A stretch of DNA of 64,000 bases from Chloroflexota bacterium (GTDB lineage Bacteria > Chloroflexota > Dehalococcoidia > Lucifugimonadales > JACPCK01). Position 1 is the first letter of the stretch. Every line of letters starts with the position of its first letter. The notes under the pieces are model-generated. The model saw only the letters and a program-made list of their open reading frames with translations. It ran no database searches and was not told the DNA's origin. The stretch is from positions 64,001 through 128,000 of the forward strand of contig JACPCK010000035.1 in assembly GCA_016179845.1 (NCBI GenBank), read 5' to 3'. The translations under genes and the position numbers were made by a program. Positions 41,692-49,259 of the stretch are shown here, piece after piece.

Positions 41692-42912
41692 ATGAGTGTT
41701 CGACCTGGACCGCTTGACGGTATGGTGGTGCTGGACCTGACCCAGATGCTGTCGGGACCCTTCTGCACCCTCCTTTTGGCCGATATGGGTGCCGACGTCG
41801 TCAAGATAGAGAAGCCCCCCATGGGGGACGACTCCCGCACCTTTGGGACCTACAAGATCAAGGGAGAATCGGCGCCCTTTCTCATGGTGAACCGCAACAA
41901 GAGAGGCGTGGTACTGAACCTCAAGGCCCCCGAGGGCAAAGAGACCCTGAAGAGGATGGTCAAAAAAGCGGATGTTCTGGTGGAAAACTTCCGGCCGGGC
42001 ACCATGGACAGCCTCGGCCTGGGCTACGAGGCGCTCAAGGAGGCGAACTCCACACTGATATACTGCGCCATTTCCGGCTTCGGGCAAACGGGCCCCTATC
42101 GGGATCGGGGTGGCTTCGATCTGGTGGCTCAGGGCATGAGCGGCCTCATGAGCCTCACAGGCTTTCCAGATTCTCCACCCGTGAAAATGGGCGTGGCGGT
42201 GACTGACCTCAATGCAGGGATCTTGGGGTCCCAAGGGATTCTCTGCGCCTATGTCCAGAAGTTAAAGAGCGGCGAAGGGCAGATGGTGGATACCTCCCTC
42301 TTGGAGGCCGGCGTGGCCTACACCTTCTGGGAGGCGGCGATCTTCTTCTCTACGGGCGAAGTGGGCCAGCCCATGGGCTCTGCCCACCGCCTGTCAGCAC
42401 CCTACCAGGCCTTAAAGGCCAAGGACAGATACTTTACCATGGGTGCCGCCAACCAACCAAACTGGGAGCGGATGTGTCACGCCATAGGTCGCGCTGACCT
42501 CATGGAGGACCCCCGCTTCAGGACCAATGTGGATCGTCTCAGCAACTACCAGGAGCTGGCTGCGGTCTTGGAGCAGGAGCTGTCCAAGAAGCCTGCTGAC
42601 TACTGGCTCGCGCTTCTCGAGAGAGCCGGTGTTCCCGCAGGGCCCATCTACACCGTTGACGAGGTCTATCGGGACCCCCATTTGTTGGAGCGGGGTATGA
42701 TTACTGAGGTAGAGCACCCCACGGCAGGCCGGCTCCAGCAGTTGGGCATTCCCGTTAAGCTCTCTCTTACGCCGGGCCGGGTCCGGCGCTCCGCGCCTCT
42801 CCTGGGGCAGCACACGGTGGAGGTCCTTCATGAGTTCGGCTTCGCTCGTGAAGAGGTCTCTTCCCTGCTACAAAAGGGGGTAGCCCATCAGTGGAGCGGC
42901 CCTAAGCAATAG
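41692..42912 (+). CDS. CaiB/BaiF (class III) CoA-transferase
   Basis: The 406-residue protein starts at ATG 41692, with TGGAGTG just upstream. VLDLTQMLSGPFCTLLLADM and GADVVKIEKP form the N-terminal CoA-binding part. NRNKRGVVLNLKAPEGKE and VENFRPGTMDSLGLGYEAL are family hallmarks. The catalytic Asp aligned with formyl-CoA transferase Asp169 is present in VTDLNAGILG. The class moves CoA between carboxylic acids without a covalent phospho step. It lies in an apparent operon with the crotonase gene upstream, suggesting activation of an acid and its further processing. Confidence 0.93.
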   Translation: MSVRPGPLDGMVVLDLTQMLSGPFCTLLLADMGADVVKIEKPPMGDDSRTFGTYKIKGESAPFLMVNRNKRGVVLNLKAPEGKETLKRMVKKADVLVENFRPGTMDSLGLGYEALKEANSTLIYCAISGFGQTGPYRDRGGFDLVAQGMSGLMSLTGFPDSPPVKMGVAVTDLNAGILGSQGILCAYVQKLKSGEGQMVDTSLLEAGVAYTFWEAAIFFSTGEVGQPMGSAHRLSAPYQALKAKDRYFTMGAANQPNWERMCHAIGRADLMEDPRFRTNVDRLSNYQELAAVLEQELSKKPADYWLALLERAGVPAGPIYTVDEVYRDPHLLERGMITEVEHPTAGRLQQLGIPVKLSLTPGRVRRSAPLLGQHTVEVLHEFGFAREEVSSLLQKGVAHQWSGPKQ

Positions 42913-42968
42913 CCCCAGGGTCATGCCGGTGGGGCGGTGGCCCTGGGAGTTGACAGTTGAAGGAGACC

Positions 42969-42998
42969 TTGTCTTTCTCCATCGAAAAGTTGTATAAT
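42969..42998 (+). promoter_or_regulatory. Sigma70 promoter of the zinc-ribbon gene
   Basis: TTGTCT (42969-42974), 18 bases, TATAAT (42993-42998), giving a leader of about 98 bases before the GTG at 43104. Same box pair and spacing as at dnaE. Confidence 0.68.
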
Positions 42999-43103
42999 CA
43001 ATTTTCGGCAAGAAAGGTTACCCATCCCGAACCTGTTGTGCCTATCCCGGGACCTGGATGACCTGATTCTGCCAAATTAAAAACAACCCAAGGAGGTCGT
43101 CCA

Positions 43104-43424
43104 GTGGCTTTTAGTGACAAGAGTCTGGTCTGCGTCGAGTGTAATGGCACATTCACCTTCACCGCGGGGGAGCAGGAGTTCTTTGCTTCCAAGGGGTACT
43201 CCAATGAACCCAAGCGATGCCCCACATGCCGTTCAGCACGGCGGTCCCAGCGGGATGGCGGTGGGAGTGGGGGTGGGAGTGGGAGTGGGAGCTACGGCCG
43301 ACGGGATATGTATCCCGCGGTGTGTGCACAGTGCGGGAAGGAAACCCAGGTGCCCTTCCAGCCGCGGGGAGACAGGCCCGTCTACTGCTCGGACTGCTTT
43401 AGCCAGATAAGAGTGCGCCGCTAA
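43104..43424 (+). CDS. Small double zinc-ribbon protein
   Basis: The 106-residue protein starts from a GTG preceded by AAGGAGG. It has a first knuckle VCVECNGTF and a second RCPTCRSAR about 30 residues later. A Gly/Ser-rich linker with GGGSGGGSGSGS follows, then a second pair VCAQCGKET and YCSDCFSQI. It resembles the family of small 'zinc-ribbon domain' proteins (CxxC ... CxxC, proline/glycine spacer) widespread in Chloroflexota and deltaproteobacteria, sometimes described as CxxC-x17-CxxC. Function is unknown; nucleic-acid binding is a guess. The gene has its own promoter and stands alone. Confidence 0.85.
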   Translation: MAFSDKSLVCVECNGTFTFTAGEQEFFASKGYSNEPKRCPTCRSARRSQRDGGGSGGGSGSGSYGRRDMYPAVCAQCGKETQVPFQPRGDRPVYCSDCFSQIRVRR

Positions 43425-43468
43425 TAGCTCTTAGCGCTACGCCTTAACTAGACCGTTTTTAGCGAGCC

Positions 43469-43509
43469 CTTACCAGAGCCCGAGGGGTATACCTTTGGGC
43501 TCTGGTAAG
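43469..43509 (+). terminator. Perfect 13-bp hairpin after the zinc-ribbon gene
   Basis: CTTACCAGAGCCC (43469-43481) and GGGCTCTGGTAAG (43497-43509) form a perfect 13-bp stem with a 15-base loop, 45 bases past the stop. The T tract after it is short (TGTTTG). It could be a terminator or the inverted end of a small mobile repeat. Confidence 0.5.
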
Positions 43510-43691
43510 TGTTTGCCTGAACCTATCCCAAAATCCCTCTCAAGCAGGTCATGAAGCAGGCTATAGCTAAGAAGGCCCGGTAGGTGTGGGCATGCCTCTC
43601 TGACCTTGCCCAGTACGACTACGAGGAGAAGGAAACCCTTTAACTTGAGCGCCAGTCCCGGTGTGATCAATCCATCCAAATGGGAGGACTT

Positions 43692-43883
43692 ATGACATGC
43701 CCGGTCTGTAACAGCGAGCATACCACCAGACCTATCCAGTGCCTGCAGGGGGCTACTCTCGACCATGTGAGGCGCTGTGGCATCATTACCAATCATTCAG
43801 AGGACTGCTTGCTTAAGCTCCTTAACATCTACGTTGAGGCCAATCCTCAATGGAAGAGGGGAGCCAAGCCGAGAAACCCCTAG
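43692..43883 (+). CDS. Possible small CxxC protein of unknown function
   Basis: A 63-residue frame begins MTCPVCNSEHTTRPIQC at ATG 43692. GGGAGGA lies six bases upstream, a near-perfect ribosome site. It has Cys-x2-Cys, a third Cys eleven residues later, a Cys in RRCGII and another in SEDCLL, plus a basic tail (WKRGAKPRNP). The base composition is lower in GC than in neighbouring genes. No family is recognised. The ribosome site and cysteine pattern argue for a gene, but the surrounding kilobase shows little coding signal, so this could be a remnant. Confidence 0.4.
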   Translation: MTCPVCNSEHTTRPIQCLQGATLDHVRRCGIITNHSEDCLLKLLNIYVEANPQWKRGAKPRNP

Positions 43884-44346
43884 ATGCGTCCGAGATTACC
43901 CGTGAACTCCGAGGCCTTTTGGACCACCCGGGGCACAAGTGCTTGCGGGCCAAGTCTCCTCGACTCGTACCCGCTTCGGCGTGGGAAGAGACGTCCTGCG
44001 CTTTAAGGCCAAACCAACGGCTGGCCCCTAGGCGGTAGCCGGTGGACGTGTACCATCCATCCGCGGGAGATGCTTCCGGCCCCAATATCATGCAACTGCA
44101 CCATTGCCGCCCCTGAAGAAGTGATGCTGTGGTTTTCGTGTAAGTTGTTCATAAAGCGCTACTTCGCCATCCACGAATGAAAATGATCCTGCCCCACTCA
44201 CGGTTCGACAGGGTCACCACGAGCGGTCTAGACAACTGCGCTCGTCCTGAGCCTGTCGAAGGATGAGCGGGCCAGGGAAAGAGGGGATGAGCGGCGTGGA
44301 GAAAGGTGTTAAGGACAGCGGCCGTCGCTTCGAGGCATGGCCGGTG
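43884..44346. other. Gene-poor stretch with dispersed repeat copy 3
   Basis: No credible gene is seen. Open frames on both strands are short, lack ribosome sites and resemble nothing I know. The stretch contains one copy of the dispersed unit: TTCGACAGGGTCA (44204-44216) and TGAGCCTGTCGAA (44248-44260), pairing with one mismatch, with GAGCGG in the flanks. The rest shows no clear structure. Confidence 0.6.
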
Positions 44347-44376
44347 TTGTCTTCCCAGAAGCGCTTGTGATATATT
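44347..44376 (+). promoter_or_regulatory. Promoter of etfBA
   Basis: TTGTCT (44347-44352), 18 bases, TATATT (44371-44376), about 40 bases before the etfB start. The -35 and spacing repeat the dnaE and zinc-ribbon promoters. Confidence 0.62.
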
Positions 44377-44415
44377 GCACAGGAACAGCTTCAGGTGGTC
44401 CAGAGGAGGAAGCCT

Positions 44416-45219
44416 TTGCCTCTCCACATCATTGTCTGCGTCAAGCAGGTCCTAGACCCGGAGACACCCGCCTCGGCCCTGCGCATCGACCCGCAGCTCA
44501 GGCGGATGGTGGCCCCCGCCAACGTGCCCCCGGTGGTCAACGGCTTCGACGAGAACGCCGTGGAGGCAGCCCTGCGCATCAAGGATGCCCGGCCGGGAGA
44601 TGTGAAGATCACGGTGCTCTCCTGCGGCAAGAGCTTCGCCATGGAGGTGATAAAGAAGCCCCTCTCCATGGGCTGCGACGAGCTGGTCCTCCTCCAGGAC
44701 AACGCCTTCGACAACCTGGATGCCTTCGCTACGGCCCATGTGCTGGCGGCGGCCATCAAGAAACTGGGGGCCTTCGACATTGTCCTCTGCGGAAGGCAGG
44801 CGTCTGACTGGGACCAGGCTCAGGTCCCCCAGGGCCTAGCCCAGTTGCTGGGCCTGCCGGGGGTCACCATTGCCAAGAAGGTGGAGGTGACCGACAAGAA
44901 GGTCAGGGTGGAGCGAGTAGTACCCGGTGGAAGGGAGGTGGTGGAGGCTTCCCTGCCGGCCCTGATTACGGTGACTAATGAGCTAGGGCAACCCCGCTAC
45001 CCCAACCTGCGGGGAATCATGGCGGCTACCCGCAAGCAGCCCGTAGTGTGGAAGGCTGGAGACCTGGGCCTCGACCCGGCCCTCTTGCAGCCTGCGGTTG
45101 AGCTACAGGAGCTGTTCATCCCGGTGCAGGAGAAGAATGTGGAGATTATCGAAGGGGAGGACGACGCTGACAAGGGCCGGAAGCTGGCGCTGAAGCTGCG
45201 AGAGGCCAAGCTCATATAG
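44416..45219 (+). CDS. etfB: Electron transfer flavoprotein beta subunit
   Basis: This 267-residue subunit starts at TTG 44416 (MPLHIIVCVKQVLDPETP), with AGAGGAGG six bases upstream; a GTG at 44395 lacks a ribosome site. The ETF-beta signature VEAALRIKDARPGDVKI and the segment DIVLCGRQASDWDQAQVPQ are present, as is the conserved RYPNLRGIMAATRK near the end. With EtfA it takes electrons from acyl-CoA dehydrogenases such as the one at 11874. The closeness of etfA (16 bases downstream) shows one operon. No bifurcating-type extra gene or ETF:quinone oxidoreductase is next to it. Confidence 0.93.
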   Translation: MPLHIIVCVKQVLDPETPASALRIDPQLRRMVAPANVPPVVNGFDENAVEAALRIKDARPGDVKITVLSCGKSFAMEVIKKPLSMGCDELVLLQDNAFDNLDAFATAHVLAAAIKKLGAFDIVLCGRQASDWDQAQVPQGLAQLLGLPGVTIAKKVEVTDKKVRVERVVPGGREVVEASLPALITVTNELGQPRYPNLRGIMAATRKQPVVWKAGDLGLDPALLQPAVELQELFIPVQEKNVEIIEGEDDADKGRKLALKLREAKLI

Positions 45220-45235
45220 GTGAAGGGTGTGAAAG

Positions 45236-46240
45236 ATGAGCAGTACATCGGGAGTGCTGGTAGTTGGCGAGACCCAGAATGGAAGGCTAGCGCCGGTTAC
45301 GGCTGAGCTCCTGGGACTGGCCCGTTCCCTGGCCCGCGGGCTTCAGGAGCAGGTAGCGGTGGTCCTGGGGGCGGAGAAGCTGAGCCCGGAGGCAGCCGCC
45401 GACGCCATCGCCTACGGGGCCGAGACCGTCTACACCGTGGAGCATGCCCTTATGGAGCAATCACCGGTGGAGGCCATGCTGGCGGTCGTGGAGAGGGTTG
45501 TAAGAGAAAAAACACCCACGGTAGTCCTTGTGGGCAAGACTCTAGCCGGGTCCGACCTGGGGCCTGGGCTGGCGTTTCGCCTGGGCGTGGGGCTGGCCCA
45601 AGACTGCATAGAGGTAACCCTGGATTCCAAGGAGAAGGGGCTGGTGGCCGTGCGGCCCGTGTACGGAGGCGTTGCCATGGCCCGGGTGGCACTGAAGAGG
45701 ATGCCCTACGTGGCCACGGTGAGACCCAAGGCCTTTGATCCTCCGCAGAGGGACACCTCCAGGAAGGGCGAGGTGGTGGCCCTGAACCCCAGCCTGGACG
45801 CCTCGGTGGCGAGGGTCAGGGTCCTGGAGCGAGCGTCCGAGGAGTCTGCGGGTGTGCGACTTGAGGACGCGCGGGTCGTAGTAGGAGGGGGGCGCGGGCT
45901 GGGCGGGCCGGAGCCCTTCCAGATGCTGGAGGAGCTGGCCAAGCTCCTGGGAGGGGCCGTGGGCGCCTCCAGGGCCGTCTGCGATGCTGGGTGGGTCCCC
46001 TACCACTACCAGATAGGCCTTACGGGCAAGACCATCGCCCCAGACCTCTACATTACGGTGGCCATCTCCGGCGCCAGCCAGCATATGGCGGGCTGCTCCG
46101 GCGCCAGGAACATCGTGGCCATCAATAAGGACAGGGATAGCAACATATTCAAAGAGGCACGCTTCGGCGTTGTGGCCGACTGGAAGAAGGCGCTGCCCGC
46201 CTTTGCGGAGACGGTGAAGGAGCTGGTGAAGAGCGGCTGA
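45236..46240 (+). CDS. etfA: Electron transfer flavoprotein alpha subunit
   Basis: The 334-residue FAD-binding subunit has an N-terminal half with AIAYGAETVYTVEHALME and the C-terminal FAD domain, including ARVVVGGGRGLGGPEPFQML, ASRAVCDAGWVPYHYQIGLTG and LYITVAISGASQHMAGCSGA, then VAINKDRDSNIFKEARFGVV. All are hallmark motifs in the right order, and length is normal. It forms a heterodimer with EtfB. AGGTGAAGGGTG precedes the ATG. The pair would link acyl-CoA oxidation to the respiratory chain. Confidence 0.94.
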   Translation: MSSTSGVLVVGETQNGRLAPVTAELLGLARSLARGLQEQVAVVLGAEKLSPEAAADAIAYGAETVYTVEHALMEQSPVEAMLAVVERVVREKTPTVVLVGKTLAGSDLGPGLAFRLGVGLAQDCIEVTLDSKEKGLVAVRPVYGGVAMARVALKRMPYVATVRPKAFDPPQRDTSRKGEVVALNPSLDASVARVRVLERASEESAGVRLEDARVVVGGGRGLGGPEPFQMLEELAKLLGGAVGASRAVCDAGWVPYHYQIGLTGKTIAPDLYITVAISGASQHMAGCSGARNIVAINKDRDSNIFKEARFGVVADWKKALPAFAETVKELVKSG

Positions 46241-46312
46241 CGGAGGCCTTTGACAGGGCAAAAGGATGCTGTGGGCTATAATTAACGCCAATAAGACACG
46301 GGGAGGTCAAAG

Positions 46313-47317
46313 ATGTTAGTGGATGCACATGTGCACTGTTTCGTTTGGGAAGAGTTCCCTCCAGGGGAGAAGTGGGCCTACGCCGGCAACTGGGCGTGGT
46401 ACTCCCCCGGCTTGTGGACGCGAGTCCGCCCTTTCATCCCGCCGATAGATAAGAAGGGCCCGTGGCGAGACCCTGCTGATGTGTATGCTCGGGTCAGCAA
46501 GGCGGTCGGCGACCCCGATGGCGCCAAGCTAATGGCATATCTGGATGCGCACGGTATCGAGAAGTGCGTCTGCATGATGGTGGACTGGGGGATCGCCTGG
46601 GGAGAGGAGGCCGAGTTCAACGTTCATAAGGTGAACGAGCGTGGCGGACAGCTCAAGAAGAGATATGCAGGGCGTTTCTCCTTTCAGGCCGCGGTGGACC
46701 CCCGAAGAAGGGATGCTCCCGAGATAGCTGAGAAGGCCATCAAGGAGTATGGGGCTTCGGGCATCAAGATACTGGCCGCCAACAACGTGTACCCGGACGA
46801 TCCCAGTTGTTTCCCCCTCTACGAGATCGCCAGAGACTACGGGAAGACCGTAACGGTCCACACCGGCAGCGGCGACGTGGCTGCCTTTATCAGGCCGGCC
46901 CATCCGTGGCACCTGGAGACCCCCGCCAAGCTCTTCCCCAAGCTCCAGTTCGTGGCTGCTCACGGCGGCGGTGGCCTGGACGGTTACTGGCGGGACTTAG
47001 TCCTCATGTGCTCTACTATCCCTAACATCGCCATGGACCTCTCTGAGTGGCAGCATGACGTTGTGCCTTCTGATGTGGACCCCGGCCGCGAGGAGGAATT
47101 CATCAAGGTCCTCAACATTCTCCGTAAGAAGATAGGCGCTCACAGCCTAATGATAGGCACTGACTATATGGTGGAGAATGTCGCCGACGCCGCCTGGTGG
47201 TGGGACCTCTGGAAGGACCTGCCAGCCCGTGCCAGGAAGTTCGGCTACAAGTTTACCCAGGAAGAGACTAACCTCATAGTGGGAGACAACGCCAGGCGAA
47301 TCTACGGCACCGGGTGA
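46313..47317 (+). CDS. Amidohydrolase-2 family protein
   Basis: The 334-residue TIM-barrel enzyme begins MLVDAHVHCF, with the strand-1 His-x-His. The second barrel His is in VTVHTGSGDVAAF or FVAAHGGGG, and the closing Asp in LMIGTDYMVEN. It ends with NLIVGDNARRIYG, the same terminal motif seen in the 13137 protein, to which it is distantly related. GGGGAGGTCAAAG precedes the ATG. Substrate is unknown; relatives include decarboxylases of aromatic acids and lactone hydrolases. A TATAAT at 46277 lies upstream, but TTGACA is 21 bases from it, so a proper promoter is uncertain. Confidence 0.88.
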   Translation: MLVDAHVHCFVWEEFPPGEKWAYAGNWAWYSPGLWTRVRPFIPPIDKKGPWRDPADVYARVSKAVGDPDGAKLMAYLDAHGIEKCVCMMVDWGIAWGEEAEFNVHKVNERGGQLKKRYAGRFSFQAAVDPRRRDAPEIAEKAIKEYGASGIKILAANNVYPDDPSCFPLYEIARDYGKTVTVHTGSGDVAAFIRPAHPWHLETPAKLFPKLQFVAAHGGGGLDGYWRDLVLMCSTIPNIAMDLSEWQHDVVPSDVDPGREEEFIKVLNILRKKIGAHSLMIGTDYMVENVADAAWWWDLWKDLPARARKFGYKFTQEETNLIVGDNARRIYGTG

Positions 47318-47420
47318 GGGCTACTGTACCGGTGCTGATCTGTGACAAGCCTAACCAGGTCGGGCTAGTCCACTCTGAATAGGCCAGAGGCTTAACCGCG
47401 AAGCTGAGGGTACCCGCCGG

Positions 47421-47447
47421 TCCAAAGCTGTCCGGTATGCCGAGCTT
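47421..47447. repeat. Direct repeat, left copy, flanking the DUF4389 gene
   Basis: The unit begins TCCAAAGCTGTCCGGTAT and continues GCCGAGCTT; the same 27 bases recur at 48322-48349 with one extra T. The copies are 0.9 kb apart and bracket the DUF4389 gene. GTCGAACC just after it resembles part of the dispersed unit. Confidence 0.7.
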
Positions 47448-47558
47448 GTCGAACCTTGAGGCAGCCAATACCGGCAGGCCCGGAGAGCCGGGGTTACGCA
47501 CTGGCTTAGTCAATAGATGCATAATAACGACGCTAGCCATTGATTGGAGGTAGTTCAC

Positions 47559-48188
47559 ATGGCAGAGCCGCAGAGTGAATATCCAGTCCAGCTCCACATT
47601 GATTACCCAGACAGGCCGCGGGACCGCCTGAGTACGGTTTTTCGACTGATTTTGTTCATTCCCATAGCTTTCATTCTGTTTCTAGTGTCTGGCTCGATCC
47701 CCTTCGAGGTAGGTGGCGAATCAATAGCTATTGGCTCAGGAGGAGTGCTGATTTTTCCTCTGGTGCTGATGATCCTCTTCCGCAAGAAATACCCCCGATG
47801 GTGGTTCGATTGGAATGTAGAGCTCTTAAGATTCTCAACTAGAACAGGTGCATACGTTACACTGCTAAGAGATGAATATCCTTCCACGGATGAAGCGCAG
47901 GCGGTTCGTCTGGATGTCACATACCCCGATGCACAGAGCGAACTGAACCAGTTTCTTCCTCTGGTAAAATGGCTGTTGGCTCTGCCACACTACATTGTCC
48001 TGCTTTTCCTGATACTGGGCGAACTAATAGTAGTGATCATCTCTTGGTTCGTCATTCTATTCACTGGCCGTTATCCAAAGCCCCTATTCAATTACGTTGT
48101 AGGTGTGACACGCTGGTCCCTTCGTGTAGGTGCCTACATGGGCCTTCTGGTTACGGATCGCTATCCGCCGTTCCGGCTTAGCCCTTAA
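47559..48188 (+). CDS. DUF4389 domain membrane protein
   Basis: The 209-residue protein starts at ATG 47559 with GGAGG eight bases upstream. It has four hydrophobic segments in two similar halves: each half has a soluble start (VQLHIDYPDRPRDRLSTVFR; VRLDVTYPDAQSELNQFLPL), two membrane spans and then a WW/RW-containing linker (RWWFDWNVELLRF; VGVTRWSLRVGAYM). This duplicated layout is typical of DUF4389, a family of unknown function. The gene is visibly poorer in GC than its neighbours and uses AGA, TTA and ATA codons they avoid, so recent acquisition is likely. It lies between two direct repeats. Confidence 0.85.
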   Translation: MAEPQSEYPVQLHIDYPDRPRDRLSTVFRLILFIPIAFILFLVSGSIPFEVGGESIAIGSGGVLIFPLVLMILFRKKYPRWWFDWNVELLRFSTRTGAYVTLLRDEYPSTDEAQAVRLDVTYPDAQSELNQFLPLVKWLLALPHYIVLLFLILGELIVVIISWFVILFTGRYPKPLFNYVVGVTRWSLRVGAYMGLLVTDRYPPFRLSP

Positions 48189-48612
48189 CATCTATTCTCA
48201 GCCACTTCTCAAGGCAACCTTGCATAAGAATACATTGGTTTTTTGGCGGTGCCGTCCCGCTCAAGGGTCCCCCTAACATCCATGGGTTTTCCAATATCTG
48301 CAAACCTTAGCTAAGTTGATCTCCAAAGCTGTCCGGTATTGCCGAGCTTAACCAAGGACAAGCGGGAGAGGGCGCCCTGCCGGATTCTTCGCTGCGCCCA
48401 GAGTGACATGGAAGGGGAGGCTCAGAAATACTTCGGCTAGGGGAGCCGTGCGTGTAGAACTGAGAGTCGCAGTAGCAGCTAAAGGCCCATTGATAGGCCT
48501 AGCGAACCCATCAAGCCCGGTTGACTTTCGTGCCAAGCCCCCCTTGAGTCAGGCTCCTTCAGGCAAGAAAATGATGTAACATGTTGAGCGAACTTTTTAA
48601 GGAAACACCAGG
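48189..48612. other. Non-coding stretch with repeat remnants
   Basis: No gene or RNA gene is recognised in these 424 bases. It holds the right copy of the 28-base direct repeat (48322-48349) and a TTCTTCGCTGCGCCCAGAGT segment of the kind found in intergenic repeats of related genomes. It also has a T-run near 48240. I see no clean terminator hairpin or promoter for the following DUF202 gene. Confidence 0.5.
48322..48349. repeat. Direct repeat, right copy, flanking the DUF4389 gene
   Basis: The 28-base unit TCCAAAGCTGTCCGGTATT + GCCGAGCTT, matches the copy at 47421-47447 except for one inserted T. See that entry for context. Confidence 0.7.
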
Positions 48613-48969
48613 ATGAAGGGCCCTTCTAGAGCACCCATGAGCGACGCAGAGATTCGCACTCATCTAGCCAACGAGCGCACGTACCTGGCCTGGATGCGGA
48701 CCGTCATCGTGGGCATGGGAATAGGCCTGGCCGCCGTGACGGTCCCTGTGCGAGGAGGGGGTCTCAGTCGAATAGCCGACCTTCTGGGCATCCTGGCAGT
48801 AGTCGCCAGCGCCGTGCTGTCCATATGGGCCACTTTCAGCTACCGGAGGACCCTGGTGCAGATCTCCCGGGGCATCTACAGCCCTGCCTGGGGCATGGTT
48901 CTATTCTCTCTCCTGGTCCCCATGGCTGCGGCCGGTGCGGTGATCGCCTTCTTCTTTGCCTCTCGATAG
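48613..48969 (+). CDS. DUF202 (YidH-like) membrane protein
   Basis: The 118-residue protein has the DUF202 signature LANERTYLAWMRTVIVGMGI at about residues 18-37, which also forms the first membrane span. Two more spans follow (IADLLGILAVVASAVLSIW and VLFSLLVPMAAAGAVIAFFF). ATG 48613 has AAGGAA eight bases upstream; ATG 48637 is possible but has no ribosome site. DUF202 proteins are small inner-membrane proteins of unknown role, sometimes linked with stress or phosphate polymer genes. It stands next to a short soluble ORF, apparently on the same transcript. Confidence 0.88.
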   Translation: MKGPSRAPMSDAEIRTHLANERTYLAWMRTVIVGMGIGLAAVTVPVRGGGLSRIADLLGILAVVASAVLSIWATFSYRRTLVQISRGIYSPAWGMVLFSLLVPMAAAGAVIAFFFASR

Positions 48970-49040
48970 GCGGGGAGGCCTGAGGTAGAAGCCTCCCTAT
49001 TTGAAGAGGACTGCAAAGCAGGATGGGAAAGCAGGGAGAC

Positions 49041-49217
49041 ATGAGGTTTCGCGTCATCCAAGAGGTTATCTTCGAGCTGACGGTCGAGGCGTCCAGCGGG
49101 GAGGAAGCACAGCGGCTGGCCTCGCAAGTGCCGTACTCCCAGTGGGACAAGGGCTACCCCGTGCGGGAGGAGTGCGTCCCCGTGGAGGAGGACCCGCTAA
49201 ACCCCCACGGCTTCTAG
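49041..49217 (+). CDS. Small conserved-looking protein of unknown function
   Basis: The 58-residue protein runs MRFRVIQEVIFELTVEASSG, then EEAQRLASQVPYSQWDKG and an acidic C-terminus with REECVPVEEDP. CAGGGAGAC lies close upstream. The pattern (a beta strand with VEAxSxEEA followed by a helix) is common in short hypothetical proteins of this phylum by my recollection, and the two-strand/one-helix shape is coherent. An upstream in-frame ATG at 49023 adds six residues. No function can be assigned. It lies 72 bases after the DUF202 gene. Confidence 0.62.
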   Translation: MRFRVIQEVIFELTVEASSGEEAQRLASQVPYSQWDKGYPVREECVPVEEDPLNPHGF

Positions 49218-49259
49218 GGAAAAGAGGGAGCACTGCCCCATCTAGCTGCCATTGCCCCG

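Noticed and set aside
43822-44091. Small open frames on both strands near 43.9-44.1 kb
   Set aside because: No ribosome site, low-complexity Pro/Ser/Arg content and no resemblance to any family.
46250-46282. TTGACA ... TATAAT upstream of the amidohydrolase gene at 46313
   Set aside because: The boxes are 21 bases apart, beyond normal sigma70 spacing, so no promoter is claimed.
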